Shown: one piece after another, positions 62,254 to 64,000 of the stretch
Layout of the letters: the number at the start of each line of letters is the position of its first letter
How positions within the stretch are numbered: the stretch's first letter is position 1
Assembly: GCA_963925495.1 (NCBI GenBank)
Contig: CAWUST010000041.1
Span: forward strand, 31,846-95,845
Length of the DNA: 64,000 nucleotides
Reading direction: 5' to 3'
Source: UBA2108 sp963925495
Lineage (GTDB): Bacteria > Bacteroidota > Bacteroidia > Flavobacteriales_G > Salibacteraceae
Made by a program: the position numbers and the translations under genes
Notes under the pieces: generated by a model
What the model was told of the DNA's origin: nothing
What the model saw: only the letters and a program-made list of their open reading frames with translations
Database searches by the model: none

Positions 62254-63258
62254 TTATTGATTCGGGTTCAAATGATTCAGAATATCTTTAGCTTGATGCC
62301 ATTCCAATCTAGGGCCAAATTGAGATACTACTTTAGAAGACGCTAAAGAAGCAAGTTTACCTGCATCAGCATAACTTTTTCCATTCGTAATTCCATAAAG
62401 GAAGGCTCCGGCAAATAAATCACCTGCGCCATTCGTATCTACTGCACTTACTTTATAGGGTTCAATGTCTATAAAAGTATCCCCATCAAAGATCATTGCA
62501 CCATTTTCTCCAAGCGTGATAACAAATCTCTTCGCATCTCTTTTTAAAGCTTCTCGTGCTTCTTCAAGATTGTCTGTTCCGGTATAAAGCATTGCTTCTT
62601 CTTCGTTGCAGAATAAAAGATCTACGCCAGCACCAACAACCGATTCCATTGGTTCTTTGAAATACTTAACCATAGATGGATCAGAGAATGTTAATGCTGT
62701 TTTTACGCCAATTTCTTCCGCCAATTTCTTTGCATGTCTCATAGCATCCTGTCCATTTTCTGACGTTACAAGGTAGCCCTCAATATATAAGTATTGGCTA
62801 TCTTTAAGGTCTTCCTCCGAAATTTCAGTTCTTGAATAGTCAGATGTTATACCCAAAAAGGTGTTCATGGTTCTGGAAGCATCTTCGCTAGTCATAACCA
62901 GGCATTTTCCTGTGATACCGGATTCCAACTCATGATGATCGAGATTCGAGTGTACTCCATTTTCTTTTAAATCCTTTCGGTAGAATTTACCCAATTCATC
63001 ATCGGCAACTTTACAGGAGTAATAACTTGAACCACCGAATTGAGAAACGGCAATTATTGAATTAGCTGCCGACCCACCACATTGCATATTGCTAGAATTC
63101 ATATTAATGGCATTCGAGATCCTAGTTTGATCTTCTTCATCCACCAGGGTCATCAACCCTTTTTCTATACTATGATCATTTAAAAATTGATCATTTACTT
63201 CAGTTACAATATCTACTAGGGCGTTGCCTATTCCAAATACATTATACTTCTTACTCAT
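62254..63258 (-). CDS. PfkB family carbohydrate/adenosine kinase
   Basis: The 334-residue kinase has the PfkB signatures: CGGSAANSIIAVSQFGG near residue 62 and the C-terminal VSAVDTNGAGDLFAGAFLYGI containing the anion hole and catalytic Asp. N-terminal FGIGNALVDIVTEV and the NTFLGITSDYS loop resemble adenosine kinases. Phosphorylation of adenosine or a ribose-type sugar with ATP is inferred. It stands alone, with 186 non-coding bases before recJ. No clear -7 element was found. Confidence 0.88.
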   Translation of the reverse strand: MSKKYNVFGIGNALVDIVTEVNDQFLNDHSIEKGLMTLVDEEDQTRISNAINMNSSNMQCGGSAANSIIAVSQFGGSSYYSCKVADDELGKFYRKDLKENGVHSNLDHHELESGITGKCLVMTSEDASRTMNTFLGITSDYSRTEISEEDLKDSQYLYIEGYLVTSENGQDAMRHAKKLAEEIGVKTALTFSDPSMVKYFKEPMESVVGAGVDLLFCNEEEAMLYTGTDNLEEAREALKRDAKRFVITLGENGAMIFDGDTFIDIEPYKVSAVDTNGAGDLFAGAFLYGITNGKSYADAGKLASLASSKVVSQFGPRLEWHQAKDILNHLNPNQ

Positions 63259-63371
63259 TCTTTGATATTTTACAAGTTTATTATTTTAGCTGCTTTAGCA
63301 ATGGTATCAAACCATATAGAACAAACAATAACAGGACTAGTCGTAATTAATTTTAGTTTAAAAAAGGCCTC

Positions 63372-63407
63372 AAATATACTTCTCAAAATGAACTAAAATA
63401 TACTTCT
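63372..63407. repeat. 12-bp direct repeat, 24-base spacing
   Basis: AAATATACTTCT occurs at 63372-63383 and 63396-63407, 24 bases apart start to start (slightly over two helical turns). The pair lies in the intergenic region about 40-75 bases upstream of the -7 element of tRNA-Asn and upstream of the kinase gene on the other strand. Confidence 0.5.
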
Positions 63408-63448
63408 AGAAATTTTCGTAAAATCATATGTCTATACGCAAATAATAC

Positions 63449-63456
63449 TACTTTTG
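63449..63456 (+). promoter_or_regulatory. -7 element TACTTTTG upstream of tRNA-Asn
   Basis: Perfect TAnnTTTG with TATG at 63427-63430 as a near -33 element (18-base spacing). The transcript would carry about 80 bases before the mature tRNA. Confidence 0.55.
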
Positions 63457-63545
63457 CCGCTCTAAAATTTGTAGATAAAGCAAGAGTTTTAGAGAAGCAT
63501 TCCTTCTTCCCGGATAGCAATATAGGAAAGTTGGTTTTGAAATAT

Positions 63546-63619
63546 TCCTCCTTAGCTCAGTTGGTTAGAGCATCTGACTGTTAATCAGAGGGTCCTTGGT
63601 TCGAGCCCAAGAGGAGGAG
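63546..63619 (+). tRNA. tRNA-Asn (anticodon GTT)
   Basis: Acceptor 63546-63552 (TCCTCCT) pairs perfectly with 63612-63618 (AGGAGGA), with discriminator G63619 and no encoded CCA. The anticodon stem TCTGA/TCAGA encloses loop CTGTTAA, giving GTT at 63580-63582. The T arm CTTGG/CCAAG has loop TTCGAGC. Confidence 0.97.
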
Positions 63620-63623
63620 CAAT

Positions 63624-63664
63624 AAAAAAGTCCTTTAACGCACAAGTTAGAGGACTTTTTTTAG
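63624..63664 (+). terminator. Rho-independent terminator after tRNA-Asn
   Basis: AAAAAAGTCC pairs with GGACTTTTTT, with an inner TAAC/GTTA stem around GCACAA, and T residues follow. It begins 5 bases after the tRNA. Confidence 0.88.
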
Positions 63665-63710
63665 CAGTCAGAGGTCGTTTATTATTCATGAAACCCCGAT
63701 GCGACCACGA

Positions 63711-63739
63711 AAAACGATTGTTTTACAAAAAATCGTTTT
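63711..63739. repeat. 9-bp perfect inverted repeat downstream of tRNA-Asn
   Basis: AAAACGATT at 63711-63719 and AATCGTTTT at 63731-63739 are exact complements around an 11-base A/T-rich loop. It lies between the tRNA terminator and the recombinase fragment; it may be a hairpin or a recombinase/accessory binding site. Confidence 0.5.
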
Positions 63740-63887
63740 CCTTAATGCTCTACCTTTTAACTTCGCAAAAAATGGTTATAATCAAAATAGAACTAACGCA
63801 TTATACAACCCCAAAAATACTAAATTTTAGCTTTTAAGCTACTTTCAGACAGTTGTGAGACAGTTAAATATTTGTCATCGATATTAA

Positions 63888-64000
63888 ATCAAACATTTGT
63901 TTCAATGGATAGGTGCATCTGGAATAACAAAGGATATTACCTTTCATTGTTTCAGACATACCTTTGCCACCTTGCAACTGTTTAACGGTACTGATATTTA
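63888..64000 (+). pseudogene. Tyrosine recombinase C-terminal fragment, runs off the window
   Basis: The frame is open from the stop at 63885-63887 to the window edge and reads FQWIGASGITKDITF, then HCFRHTFATLQLFNGTDI. This is the box II region of Bacteroidota phage/transposon integrases, with the catalytic His and Arg in HCFRHTFAT, normally near residue 300 of about 400. Only a TTG at 63897 could serve as a start, and the N-terminal core-binding and first catalytic regions are absent from the 270 bases back to tRNA-Asn. It is therefore a 5'-truncated recombinase remnant whose 3' end (catalytic Tyr) lies outside. It marks an old integration next to tRNA-Asn. Confidence 0.75.

Noticed and set aside
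1..64000. CRISPR arrays, rRNA genes, intact insertion sequences, riboswitches
   Set aside because: No regularly spaced repeats, no rRNA-like sequence, no transposase other than the recombinase fragment, and no recognisable riboswitch core were found on reading; covariance-model searches could not be run.

Overview
This AT-rich window is a contiguous chromosomal segment of a member of the Bacteroidota, most likely a Flavobacteriales-type aerobe. The evidence is type IX secretion C-terminal sorting domains on two secreted proteins, the Bacteroidota promoter signature TAnnTTTG in front of many genes, an ExbB/ExbD cluster with two exbD genes, an atp operon that stops before atpD/atpC, and an exported N-terminal extension on ATP synthase subunit a. 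Most of the window is ordinary housekeeping sequence with short intergenic gaps. I found no CRISPR array, rRNA, intact insertion sequence or defence island.

Layout. 1-3.5 kb: minus-strand operon of a T9SS cargo protein, an ECF sigma factor and a protein that appears to join an inner-membrane segment to an outer-membrane-type barrel (cut by the window edge). 3.9-8.8 kb: YceI-like protein, BamA-type barrel, a fused YjdI/CDGSH iron-sulfur protein, dprA with two exported proteins of unknown function. 8.9-12.7 kb: tatD, type I asparaginase and a TMTC-like membrane protein with TPRs. 12.8-20.4 kb: tRNA-Ser, the ExbB/ExbD energising module, a very large outer-membrane protein and an SLC13 transporter. 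20.6-25.9 kb: a broken HTH-2TM regulator, class Ia ribonucleotide reductase (nrdB-nrdA), a long non-coding gap with a perfect palindrome, and a DUF3109 protein. 26-29 kb: tilS, an ABC permease and a PH-domain protein. 29.4-36.1 kb: tetR-tolC-MFP-RND efflux operon. 36.3-43.8 kb: asnS and the atp operon (atpZ, small membrane protein, atpB-E-F-H-A-G). 44-50 kb: tatA, gatA, OmpA-type lipoprotein, biotinyl-carrier protein, two-component system. 50.4-58.7 kb: T9SS adhesin-like protein, sugar-phosphate isomerase, lipB, NylB-like serine hydrolase, C-terminal processing protease, a glycosyltransferase-like remnant, polyprenyl synthase, rfbA. 58.9-64 kb: aldehyde dehydrogenase, recJ, PfkB kinase, tRNA-Asn, and a fragment of a tyrosine recombinase running off the right edge.

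The points most worth a second look are: (i) the sigma/trans-envelope-barrel/T9SS operon at the left edge; (ii) a recurrent arrangement in which the TAnnTTTG -7 element lies only 4-10 bases before the start codon, implying leaderless or nearly leaderless mRNAs, and which also corrects several start codons; (iii) decayed or start-less coding remnants (HTH-2TM regulator, glycosyltransferase tail, recombinase fragment beside tRNA-Asn, and a start-less two-TM frame overlapping the end of the OmpA gene). No clearly new multi-gene system is visible beyond these.
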